Assembly (NCBI RefSeq): GCF_041146795.1
Contig: NC_135185.1
Coordinates: 12,745,529 to 12,809,528, forward strand
From: Maylandia zebra
Taxonomy: Eukaryota > Chordata > Actinopteri > Cichliformes > Cichlidae
Direction: 5' to 3'
DNA length: 64,000 nt
Each line of letters begins with the position of its first letter. Within the stretch, counting starts at the first letter, position 1. The notes beneath the pieces are model-generated. The model was not told the DNA's origin. It searched no databases and worked only from the letters and a program-made list of their open reading frames with translations. The position numbers and the translations under genes were made by a program. This document shows positions 35,106-48,100 of the stretch, one piece after another.

Positions 35106-38100
35106 AGAGGCCAAGATCTGGCAGTAGGGAGGCTGGTGTGACTCTGGGATTGTTTTTTGTTTTTTAATTTTTTGTTTTGTTATTTGTTGTTTATGCTCCT
35201 TGCTTTTTTTTTATTTAGAAGCTTTATTCATTTAAGCGCAACACACCTTTAATAACCAGAGGAAACATTTTTGGATGCAATGAAACCAAGCAGCAACCTC
35301 CAGAGCTAAAGAACAGTCTGAGTTAAAATGCCAAAACATGCAGTTCCTGTAGTGGCCACTTGAGGCTGGCTCCAGAGTGAGTCCCCCACCCGAATTTACA
35401 TATTTAACCCATATCAAGCACATTTACAGGTGGTACCACAAATGGTTTTGGCCTTTACAGACAGGTTAATCCTATCCATAAAGGCACCTTCTTAATATCA
35501 CTCCTTCACCTAGATAATTGCCTTAGAGTCTTAATGTCTTAATGTCTCTGTAAAGCACTAATGTCTCTGTAAAGCACTTTGAATCACCTTGTTGTTGAAT
35601 TGTGCTATACAAATAAACTTGCCTTGCCTTGCCTTGCCTTGCCTAGAGGCGTGGCCACATTCATTGACAGGCAGCTGGAGCCGATTAGCAATTTCTTGTT
35701 TTCATCTTCACTACTTTGAATCCTAAAACTGGACTTTCTCACTATATTTATGGTGTTAGTGTCTTTAAAATCATTTTTGAATTGAATTATCTGCGTGCTT
35801 CAGTTTTAGTGAGTGAAATCCTAGCATTGTATTAATCCTCTACCTAAGTTACCCAGACAGTTTATGAATGCTTGCGTTAGTCGATAAATTAACACTCCAG
35901 CCATTCGTCCATATCAGGTAACTTCTGGCTAAAAAGAACAAAGGAAACCCACCACGATGCTCCATGGAGCTTCTTTTATCTGGTCTGTGGTTAAAATCTC
36001 CAACTTTACAACAAAAGTGTTTTATCTGCAGAGGTTATAGCCTCTGCAGATAGTTTCCTACCTGTCTAAAAAGTCTACAGGTGGCTGAAGGACACCATAA
36101 ACTGTATGATAGACAGACATCACACCATCACTTCACTGTGTATTGATGTTGTGGTTCTAAGAGTTGAGAGATTTGAGTGTGCAGTGTTCTCAGCTTTTCA
36201 AATTGTGACTTTGTTATCAAAGTCACTATGTATCCAAACAGAAATCACTTTTTTAAGCAGAAGAGTCGCCCCCTGTTGGCCTTTAAAGAGAATACAGACG
36301 TGGAAGCTACTTCCATCTTTACATCATCTGTTTACATGGTTTCATTCACCTGGATATTGGATTTAAGGGCGTGGTGTCCTGACACAGGCAGCTGTAGCTA
36401 ATTGCTGTCTGTTAGATTTCACGTTGCTAATGGAAGCCACTGAACTAGATCTCTACGTCTGTTTTGTGCTCTGGGTACCTTTTGGAGCATTTTTAACGGT
36501 TTGCTTAATTGTATTTTTGAGTTAGCTTAAAATATGTCATCAGTCTGCCCTCAGTGAGCACTGCTCCATATCTCCTAGTTAAAGCTTTAAATCCCTCCAG
36601 TTTAACAGCAGGTGTTCCTTGAAGCTGCCTCTCTGGAGGGGCCGAGCTATTTTCTATTCAGTGTGCAACACTTTCCAAATTTTCTCCCCACCCACGTTGG
36701 CTGATTTATCCTTTCATGATTCATGATTAACAAGTAAACGCACTGTCGTTTGAAATATCACAGAAATTTAATTTAAGTTGTGTGGGCTGCTGCAACCAGC
36801 TGCTCTCAGATCTTCTTCCTGATTTAATTTAAGCTCCTAGACCAGAAAGATCTAAGGTGGAGGCAACAGTGTAAGAGCAGAAGCAGTCGCAGGACATGCA
36901 GAAAAAAAAGTGGAAAATGGTGCAAAACTTTGAAGAAAGGAACCACCTGCAAACCATTTCACTCCCCGGAGAACTTCTCTCCATGAACGACTGGTAGAGC
37001 AGATATAGGAACACTACAGTCCCACATCCCCAACACAGTCTATCATCATTCAAAACAGCAATGCAACAGCAGCCCAAACATCATCCAGTCACATTGGTTA
37101 CATAATTCACAGGAAAATGACACACTTCCTGACACGGCCATTATGCTTGGTTATACAACTAATGCGGTGAAAGACAGACTCACAGTCTGTAAATACAAGG
37201 CCGTCTTTGTAGAAACTTTATATGTCGTAGGCATTCTGAACCATCGAGGCCTAGATTCAAATGAAATATGAACTTTCAGCTTCTTTGAAAAAGATGATGA
37301 GGAGGATTACATGGACTGTGGACCAGGCTATTTCTTGGTTGTTGGCATGCAAAGAAGTCATGCTCCCTCACCACCAGTCGCTTGGTCATAGACTGATGGC
37401 CCCAAAGCTAAATCAGCTGCAGTGTGAGGTCTGTTTTATTGTCTCAAGTGGTGGATTCCAAGTTTGATTAAATATCCCCAAAGTGAGTTTGATCCTTTAG
37501 AGATTTTATAGGGAAGAGAGGCTGGATTTCAAGTAACTCGGAATCCTATTCACGATTAATGGGGAGGGGAGCATGAGGTGGAGCGATGGATTAGTGTGGA
37601 AATGCAGGCATTTAACTGGCCTGCTGTGGTGAAGAGAGAGCTGAGCTGGAAGGTGACGATTTCTTCTTAGCAGTCCACTCTTAGCAGTTTCCCCTGAGAT
37701 CAGCCTTAGACACTGGGTCAAGAACATCTGGTGGGATTAGAGCCACTGCTCCATATTGAAAGGAGCTGAGGTAGCATGTACATGCCTCCTGGGTGCGTAC
37801 TATCTGTGCATACACGTCTGGGAGGACACCCCTGGGTAGACCCAGAACCTGCTGAAAAGATTATATATCTCATCTGTCCTGAGAAAGCCTTGGGATTCCC
37901 CGAGGAGGAACTGAAAAGCATTGCTGCAACCCCAACCTGACTTTGGTTAACTGAAAGGTAACGGAGGATGGAATTCCCTTTTTTGGGTTATTATTATCCT
38001 AGTATGATGAATTTTACTTTTTCCTCATTATTTTAAACAAAGAAATAATGAAGTTTGTAACTTTCTTGTTTGTTTTAAAGAAACACATTGGTACATTAGA

Positions 38101-39104
38101 TCATCTAGAGGCTGAAATAAAGGTGAACCTGTGGCTGGATGTACGTACGTTCATAAAATTATTTAAACAAACATACTAAAATATTCTGATATTTACACAC
38201 TCAGTCATGCAGTACTTGCAAACAGACACAAGTTAGTTTACACGGTATTAGCTCACTGAATGATTGTAGCTGTTTAAGAACTTATTGTAAGCACTTGTCC
38301 TTCTAGTGGACAGCTGGTGACAGCTGATAAACATGCCTCAGTGGTTTCTCATATGCCTTAGTGTGACGTGCAAACATGCACACTGCAGTCAGCGTACTTC
38401 CTGTAGAGCTGTAATGGACGAATGGTTGGAAAAGTGGGTGTGAGAGAGCCTGGTTGTCTCTGTTCTGTGCCTGTATTGTATGTTGTAGGTGGTTGTACAT
38501 CACTGTCCTCTTTAGGAACTTGGACAAACATTTTGTGTATTAAATCCAAACTCATAGTAGATGTTCGTTGGTCTGAAGGCCCTGATAATACACGTGGCAG
38601 TTGCAGACTGCTATCATTTATAAGAAAAACACTGCCTGCTATGTGATTAAAAGTTAATCTTTCCACTTATCTATTAATGACACGTGTGACTGATGAAACG
38701 TCTTAATGATGCTCTTCACTTGAATTCGAGTATCTCTGAATATAACTCTTTAATCAAGAAAAGTCCTTCTCACTCATCACTGTCTGGCTCAAGTGTCTTC
38801 AGGCAGCAGCTGCAAAGGATTGTGGGGCATAAATATCAGTCAGAGTCACATGATAAATAATCTGTGTTGAAGATTTCTGATTACGCGTGTGCAAGAACAG
38901 GAGGAACAGTAGATTTAGTCACAGTGCATGTTAATGTAACGTCTCTTTTCTACTGAACTGTGTACTGATTTTCTGCCAATAGCTGCCGCAGAGACAGAGG
39001 GTATCTGTGTGTGTTTGAGCACATGCACCCAACATGTGACCTTGTGTGACAGGAACAGAGAGCGAGGGGTGAAGCTCTTCTGCCAGTGTACCTTCTGTGT
39101 CCTA

Positions 39105-39142
<38 letters not shown>

Positions 39143-42100
39143 AGTGCAGTCATGCTGCAGCATATCAGTGCAGCCTCTCTAATCTCTGCCCTCCAGCTTT
39201 ACCACTGCTGCTGCTGGACAGCTTCAATCCACACCACAGCTCAAATAATACAGATACGCTCATATTTCTGCAGATTTGTAGTTTATTAGGTGGTGGTGTG
39301 GTTTCATTGTTATATTTAGGTGTTTCTCTTAAGTTGAGGTTTTTTAAAAATTTCACTTTGCAGTAATTGTTCAACAAACATTAAACTGACTGCCCGCTTT
39401 ATTAGTTACACCTTGCTATAACCAACGTTTACCTCCTTTTTGCCTTAGAGCCGCCTTAATTCTTCATGGCATGGATTCAACAAGGTGATAGGATCACACA
39501 GCTGCTGCAGATGAATTAGCCACACATCCATGATCTATGATTTACACGTGTTCAAGATAATTTGAGCTTTGTGAAATGGCGTGTTTTCCTAGATAACCTA
39601 GCACCAGGATAACTGTGGCCATAAAGGGATTACGGTAACATGGCCAGCAACAGTACTCTGGTAAGCAGTGGAGTCTAAATGACGCTCAGTTGGTACCAAG
39701 GGGACCAAAGTCTGTCAAAAATATCATGCCATTACCACACCACCAATCTGAACAGCTGATACAAAGCAGTATAGAGCCATGCTTTCAAGTCATTTATGAC
39801 AAATTTTGAAAATTATCCAATTGTTGGAGCAGAAATCAAGACTGAAACAACCAGGCAGTCTTTATGGTAAAATTTGTAGCCCCAGTTTCCAGTTCTTGGC
39901 TGAGAGGAACTGCACCTTGTGTGCTCTTCTGCTTCTGCATTCAGATATACTCTCATACATACCTTGGCTATACTAAGTTATTTCAGTTACTGTTCTCTTC
40001 TTCTCAGCCTGAAGTATTCTGGTCTTTTTCTCCCGACTCTGGCATTAACAAGGCATTTTTAACCAGAGAACTGCCGCTCACTGATAGTTTCTCTTTTTCA
40101 GACCATTCTCACCCTAGAGAGGGTTGTGCAGGAAAATCCAGGCAGATCAGCAGTTTCTGAAATCCTCAGATCAGCCTGTCTGTCACCCCTAAACGTGACA
40201 CACTTAAAGTCACTTAAATCACCTTTCTTCCCCATTCTGATGCTCTGTTTGACCATCAGCAGGTCATCTTGACCATGTCTACATCCCTAAATGCACTGGG
40301 CTGTTGCCACGTGATAGTTTTTTTTGACACGTGAATCACAATTGACAAAACTTGGAAGAGCTATTAGCTATTTGCTTGGAAGGGCTAATAGCAGAGTGTT
40401 ACGAGAGAGGGTTAACTCACAGAGTTGAGCTTTTTGTTCTTTTATAACCAGTTAGCTGAAAAGTACAGTGAGTGATAGACTTTATGCTTCCCTAATACGC
40501 AATAATTTACTCATTAGACATAAGAATTACTGCAATTACAGCAATTAAGTCAAATTAAAAGCTCATAAATGAGAAATTTATAACGTGGAACAAAGTCACA
40601 TAGTGACCTCATCCTTTCCTCATCTTCTGATTTGCTCTGCTTCTGTGTGCATGATTTAAAAAACAAAAGGTTTGATCACATTGTCCTAAATAGAAAACAT
40701 GTCATTCATAGTGCAACACCTGAGGTTATAAAATTCAGCTGTAGTTTTAATTCATCTAAAACAAAACTATCTGTGATGCAGCTGTACCAAATACCATCGT
40801 CTCGATGTCTCGAGTCCTCCCCGCTCGTACTTTGCTCCCCTCCTCCACCTGCATCCACGATGAGAGGGACAAGAATCAGGGATGGTCTTTGTTGTCTGTG
40901 TTCCTTCTTGGCTCCATCATCTATGTTCCTGTGCTTCCTGTCCTCTGCATCTAGCTACTTGATTTGTTTTTTTGTTACTTTTGTTTTAACATCATCTTTA
41001 TATGACTGTGGTTAACAGATGCTCTTTAAAATAAAGCTCTGTTTTGTTTCCGTCAGGTCGAGTTGTATTTAAACCAACTGCAGCCTTTCACAGCAGCTGG
41101 AAGTTGGTTTACTTTTATCATGAAGAACTAAACTTTTACCTAAAACTGAATGGTGACAAGCGTCCGAGTTTTACAGTCAAACCTTTGACTCAGTCACCGA
41201 CAAAAAAATAGAACCGCCCCCGTCATGCCAGATGTATGATGAACATATAACAATATCAGCTCACGGTCTACTCCCAACAACAGACACGAACAGAGTCTGG
41301 CCTTTCCTTTCTTATGGCTCATCTTCCTCACCCCCTCTCCTTATATTTACTGAAAGCCGACTCCCTTCCCTCCTCCCTCACTGACACCCTCTCTCACATT
41401 TGTATTCCCTGCTCCACGTACATTTGAAAGACTCTCACCTACAGACACACTACCTTCTCTGTCTGACACCATCAATTATATATCTCACTCTCGCTCTCAA
41501 ACACACACATGCACGCACACACACACACACACACACACGTGTACACACGCTGGTGTGTGTGCTTCTGCTCAGTGATTTTCCAATGAGGCGTTTTTGGGGG
41601 CTGGTTTTGGAGCGGCTGGTGTTTCTGTCTGAAAACTTCAAACTGAGTAATTGCAGGAAACAGAAGAAGAAGAAGCAGCAGCTCCAAACCAGGAAAAGCA
41701 AACAGTGGGTGAGTGAGAGAAGAGCTCTACTTTGCTTTTTCATATATGTTCTTCTCAGTCTAACATGATGAAGTTAGTTGTGTGAGTTTTATTTAGTTTT
41801 TGCTAGGAAAGGTCTGGACGGAGTTTTCTGTACTTGAGTTTTGGGCCCTGATAGAGGCTAACGTGTTGTTTTAAAATGACTAATAAAACGAGCATTGATT
41901 GTTTCCTGCAGACACTAACACGGGCTGTTTGTCACCCTGGCTCACTCTTCCTCTATCTGACTTTCTGTTTTTTCCTTCTCTAATGCTGAAAATAGCCCGA
42001 GTCACTCCATTCAGCCCCACAGGCATTTCAGGAACTACAGCTCAATCTGCCTCTGTGTGTCTCAGTCACTGATAGCCAGGAAGGAACTGTCATTACTGTG

Positions 42101-45100
42101 AGGTCATTATGTTCACATGATCAGTGAGCACTAGTACAAGTGATTTTACTGATCCTAACATGCTGTCACGGTGCTTTTGAGTTTCAGATTCTTGATGAAC
42201 ATTTTTTTAGTTTGGGTTTATGTTATTATTCTAACGGTGAGTTCTGTTACTAAAGCTTTTATTCCTGATCTTTACATTGTGGTTTTCCTAGTAAGTTCTG
42301 GTCCCCGTGAACTTTATTATTATTCAAAGGTTGACTGTCAGTTCTTTTGGTTTCAGGCTGACTCTGCTTTAAATGCTTGCTGACATTAGGAAAGTCACTA
42401 AAGGTCTGTTAACTTTAGAGGTCTGCATGTGCACAAAGTATAGAGTTAAAGTTAGGACATAAATGTGCTGCTGCAAAATAGAAAATTGGAATTTCTGGTT
42501 TGTGATCTTTTGCTTTGTGTCACTGATACACATTTACCTGTAACTTCATTGGATACACCTTGCTTGTACTGAGTTGGACCGGCTCCTTTTTTTTCTTCCA
42601 AGCTTTCCTAATTCTCTGTGGCATAGATTCAACAAGGTGCCAGAAAAATTCCACAAAGATTAATCTCCATGTTAACAAGATTGACAGACAGACAGATAGA
42701 TGGTGCATCATCCTGCTGAAGCTCTGTGGTCATACAGGGATGGACATGGTCAGCAACAGGTGCCCAAATTGTGCTTGTAGCCATGCTACCAAATGGTGAA
42801 TCTACAATCCAATACAGCGCTATTATTATAACATGGCTGTAGGTATGATATATGGTACCTGGGACTTTCCGCCATTTTGAAATGAAGAAGCCTCTTACAT
42901 GGGAGGTGAAACGATATCATGAAACTTAGATATTTCTTAACAAAGTGGCTCACAAAATCTTTTTTTCTTTTCATGCTTCAGTTTGACACCATAATAAGGT
43001 TTTCAGTTCCAGGTAAACTGTAAAAGAAGACTGTAGTTTGGACGGGGATGCAGGAGTTATGTGAGGACAGTATGTTAGACAGAGCTGGGACAGAATTTGG
43101 AGGTAAAAAGCTTTCTATTGTACGCGCCAGCTCGTGTTTTTATGCAGTGTTCATAATAACCCAGAAGAAGCTTTTGGAAAGTTTAATGCAGGACGACATC
43201 AGCGAAGTGCAAAACAGTGTTTGTTTTCTTCTCAGACATCGTGTCCAAGCCTTTAGGTTTAACGCAGCTGGTTAACATGGCAGCCTGTGAGGGATCCGAG
43301 AGCTCAGCTTTACCTTCATGCGATTGAACTGCTTCAGCAAATAAACTGATTTATTTATTTAAAGGATGAATTTGAGATCTCCTTTAATTGTTATGGTTTG
43401 AAATAATTTTGATACAAAATACAAATCATACAACTTACTTGCTTAGACCAGCCTGATCTGATTGTTTAACAGAAAATACAGTTTCATTTAAACCTTTAAA
43501 TTATGCTTGAGTGAATCGTGTATTGCAGGATGCTAGCACCATAGATGAGCTGGAGGAAGCTCACCTACAGTATTTTACTGTTTTTACATTATGGCTTTGA
43601 TTTTTATTCTTTGCTGTAGACTTGGTTCCCTCAGTGTTTTCCTCTCTGTTCCTCACTCTGTCTTTGGTCTTTGTATTTTGGTTTCTTTGCATCCCTTCTC
43701 AGGAAAGTCTGAATTCAGATGAGCAACAGTGAGGTTTTAGTTCCAGAAAGGCTCATCAATCAATTCATCTTCTCTTTGTCTTTTATCAAAGCATCTGTTA
43801 TGTTCCTGTCTGTGTTTGCTGCTTTGTTCCTGTTTGATTTTTCTGCATATTCAGTGTTCTTTTGATTCTGGTTCTGGTTGGACTTTTGTATTTGAGACTT
43901 TTGATCAGCCACAATAAAGGCCTGCCTCATTTTTTATAATGTTTGTGTTGTATCACTCGGCACGGTCCCTCATTTGACTTTCCTTTGTACATCAAGACTG
44001 TAGATTTGTAATAATTGAAACAATTTCTCGAGACACGCTTAAAATATTTAGATTACTAAAAGATCTGAAAGATATAACTGTTAATATGAGACGCCTGATT
44101 AATTACCAATAAATGACATTAAAACCAAAGGCCATGCTGGGAAATAAATGATCCCTCACAGGCCAAAGTTTTAGGAGAAACAGATTGTCTCACACCACGA
44201 ACTTTCCAGTTTCACAATTAAAAACATTACAGGGCCACATGTAAATAAATAAGTGATCACACTCAGTCACTCGAAGGTCAAAATACAAGAAAATGTGCTG
44301 CAGACAGTGTTTCAAATACAGCATTTATTATTAGTGAAATTCACCGACAGCGTGTTTGCACTGCATTCGTCTTTGTCTGCTTTGTGTAGTCTTTTTTTAT
44401 TAAATCACTTAAAGGAGAAAAGCACACTGGATGATTTGATGTTCTTTTATTGCAGCCGGCACCCCGTGAGTGTAACAAATGATGTTTCTGACCATGTGAA
44501 AAACATAACAGCGCTTCTGAGGCCACGATTAGCCTACTTTGAACGATTTGTGGACGAGTAAAACCCCTGGTGTGTTTGCAGGGTTTAGGAGTTTACTCGT
44601 GGGTGTATGTGTGTGTGTCTAATCCAAGCTTTAGAGCCCGTGTCTCTGCTCTGTCCGTCTGCATGCAGCCAGAGATTACTTGACATGATCTGGGACAGGT
44701 ATATAGAATACTGAGGATTAGTGTACAGAGTATACTTTGAGTGTGTGCATACTGTAGTATCTGCACAGGAAGACTGTGTGTGTTTGTGTGTGTGCGTGAG
44801 AGAAAAAGAAAAAGCAACACTGAGATTAAAAAGTGTATATGTATCTGTGAGCGCTGTGGTGTGTCGATGCACTCCTATCCCAGATTACCCTAAATTTATC
44901 TTTCGACTGCCGGCTGACTATCTGGCGTGACATCACCAGTGACATCACTGACGATAACACAGGATGTCCTTTTCTGATTGACATTTTAATCTTTTGGCTG
45001 CAGAATATACAGGATTTGATAACAAAATTATTGAGAGGGGATCAGTACTCCGCAGATCACCTTTAAAATCATAAAGTGCTTTTTCTATTTATGTTAACAG

Positions 45101-48100
45101 AAATAAACGGACACTAAAATGAGAGTGAGCCCACGGTTCTCAGCTGGAACAAAGTGGAGTGCCCACCCTGGTTGGAGTTCAAGTGATCTGGAGTCTTGTT
45201 GATTGGTGACCTGGGGAGGAAGTGGCAGATTGGTGCAGCAGTAGTAAAGATGATCTTGCCCTCACCTATCCACAAGTTTTAGGTCGTGACCAGAAGAATG
45301 AGATCATGGATACAAGCAGCAGAAATGAGCTTTTTCCAGGGAAAGTCTGGGTTCTCCCTTAGAGATAGGGTGAGGTGCTCAATCATTCTGGAGGGGCTCA
45401 GAGTAGAGCTGCTATTCCACATTAAAAAGAGCCCGTTGAGGTCATTCATCTGACCCGATGTCTCCTAAGCGAGGTGTTTCAGGCAGGTCCCAATTGGTGG
45501 AGACCCACAGGCAAAGATGGAGGAGATACCTCTTCTTTGACTGCTGCCCCAGCGACGCAGACCCGGATAAGCAGGATTGATGGATGGATGGATTAGGCTG
45601 GGTTTGCCATTGTCATAGAGAGAATTGGCCGTGTGTGTTACTCTGTGTACAACCAGTTATGTGTCACAACTAATAGAGTAGGACAAGATTCGAAAACAAA
45701 TTAAAGAGTCAGTCTTTACTGGGCCAAAAAGTAAAGAGGACGTCCATAAAAATCAGACAAGCAAACCCAACAAAGAGTATTCAGAGGCAAACACCAGAAA
45801 ACAGAATTATAACACTAAAAAAAACTTCACATGGAGTACAAAGAGAATCTGCCACTGAAAGAGGGGAAGACGCACATTAAACTCACATTAAAAATGAAAG
45901 AAAAGAAACGCCAAAATAAAACAAGAAAAAGACAACAAAGAAAAACAGTAACTCAGGATTCAAAGTGAGACCTCACAATATTGATTTTGTGAGGTTATTA
46001 AGCTGAGATCAGTGTTGTGATGACATGGATGAAGGACTATATCATGCTTTTGTTGGACAAAATCTGCCCCTGCTCCTTGGTCACCTTCATATCGCCCAAC
46101 ATTAACATGTGTTGTTTTTTTAATACATTACTTTTGTATTAAATTTATTTTTCACTTGAATATCACAGCTGACTCACCTGTTGTCTGCACATAATGAAAT
46201 CCAGCTGCAGAGGTGGTCTTGACTTCATACTGGGATTTTTAGCTTTGAATGTAATCATCGCTACCAGCCACAATAACTCCTTCAAAATAAGAGTTTAAAT
46301 ATGGCTGATAAATTAGTTATTTAATCAGCATTTGGAGATTGGTGATCTGATTCCAGCCAGTGAGTCATAGGAAACAATCTTACTGAGTTTGAGTCCATAT
46401 AAAATAATATCTAAGTGATATTAACCTGATTTTTCTTTGATTGCAGGTGATCCTGACAGTTTACCTCAATGACACCCAGCAGATGCTAACTGAGGTCCCT
46501 GTCACTCCAGCGACCAGAGTTATCGATGTGGTGGAGTACTGCAAAGAGGCCGGTGAGGGGGAGTGTCACCTAGCTGAAGTATGGAACGGGCATGGTGAGT
46601 CCATTCATTGGTTGATAATGCTTATTGATTAGTATCACTTAAGGAAAGCAGCACATGCTGCAAATGCAAGACATTAACTTCATGAAAGCTTTAAAGTGGA
46701 GACACCGAATGCATTATTCAGCAGCTGCAGATTCACACACGGAGCTGAAAAGTGGCATCATTTGATCAGTGTCAGTGGCCCTTTTAGGTGCTTAAATTCT
46801 GTCACATCTCTGGTCCGGTGGTGGATGCTCATATTAAAACCAAACTTTCAAATAAGGAGGTCAGTGTAAGTACAAATAACCCCAGTAAGCTGTAAGCTCA
46901 GTTCTGCTCTGTTTAAGTCAGGTTTTCTGCTCTCGCCTCAGTGATGTCAAAGAGAGGGGATATCCCTAATGTATCCCTAAAACAACCCGCTATTCATATC
47001 TTCTGTTAACTTATAATCATAATCCATCCGTCCATCTTCCGCTTATCCGGGGCCGGGTCACAGGGGCAGCAGCCTAAGCAGAGAAGCCCAGACCTCCCTC
47101 TCCCCGGCCACCTCCAGCTTGTCCGAGTGAACATCAAGGCATTCCCAGGCCACCCAAGAAATATAATCTCTCCAGCATGTCCTGGGTCTGCCCCGGGCCT
47201 CCTCCCAGTGGGACGTGCCCTTGAACACCTCACCCTGGAGGCGCCCAGGCTTATAATCATAATCAGTAAGAAATCTTGACCAAAGTTAGAAATCAGCCAA
47301 GACAAGACAGGATATTACATCTAGAAAATTAGCTGAACGGGACTGGACTATTCTCACAGTGCATCTCTTTATCCATACACTCGTCATAAAGAGTCCAGCT
47401 CATATAATTACTACTGGCAGTCTGTCTTTGGAGCATCGGAGCACTTGCATGATTATAATCTTGCATTAAGAGACAGGATAATCGACACGGCGTAACTCAG
47501 ATCTGAGTCACTTGCTGTGAAGCTAATTATAAACCGAGTCAGACCTACAGTATGCTGCGGCTTCAGCTTGTGAAATCAAGAGTGCTGTGTGCTCCAAGTT
47601 TACTATATGAATAGACCAGCCCATCTCATTCACACACTGAGGGCGTCCATTAAAGCGTGGCCCACATTCATTCAGTCATAGCTGTCGACGCGGTGAAGCC
47701 TGCGCAGTAACGGCGGTGCGTTTGTGCGGCTTTGTGATGTGACTGAGCGGCCAGACAGGATATAAACGGCTCTAATACTACACCATGTCTTCGTGAGTGT
47801 CTGTGTAAAGCAGCACATAATAGATGGCGGCATAAATTGTGTGCCGAGTGTTGGTGCGTGACAACAGGCTGTGCCTCAAGGGCACAGCTGGCTTACTTCA
47901 CTGTGAAAATATTGATTCTCTGGGGTTTTTTCTGGCTTCATTTTTCCACACTAACATTTGCAAAAAAGGGTAAAAATAAATCCTTAAAGCCCCGCTCCAC
48001 TCAGAAAGAGGTTTGGGGTTTTGTGCGTTTCACTGTCACTGTGCAGACAATGGTGATAGGTTGCTGTCTTGCATATGCTGCATATATGTTGCAAACCTTT

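Larger units (their letters stand above)
31320..46446. other. ASPP-like intron 1, repeat-bearing
   Basis: The 15.1 kb intron holds a poly-C/CA tract (35038), an L2/SINE-type tail with CCTTG repeats (35520-35644), LINE 3' ends (about 37480-37925, 45115-45600), two Tc1-like remnants (39383-40310, 42537-42790), and TG/CA tracts (39107, 41500). Between these I see no exon or RNA gene. Confidence 0.6.

Noticed and set aside
34976..35167. Pro/His-rich ORF
   Set aside because: Produced by poly-C and CA tracts.
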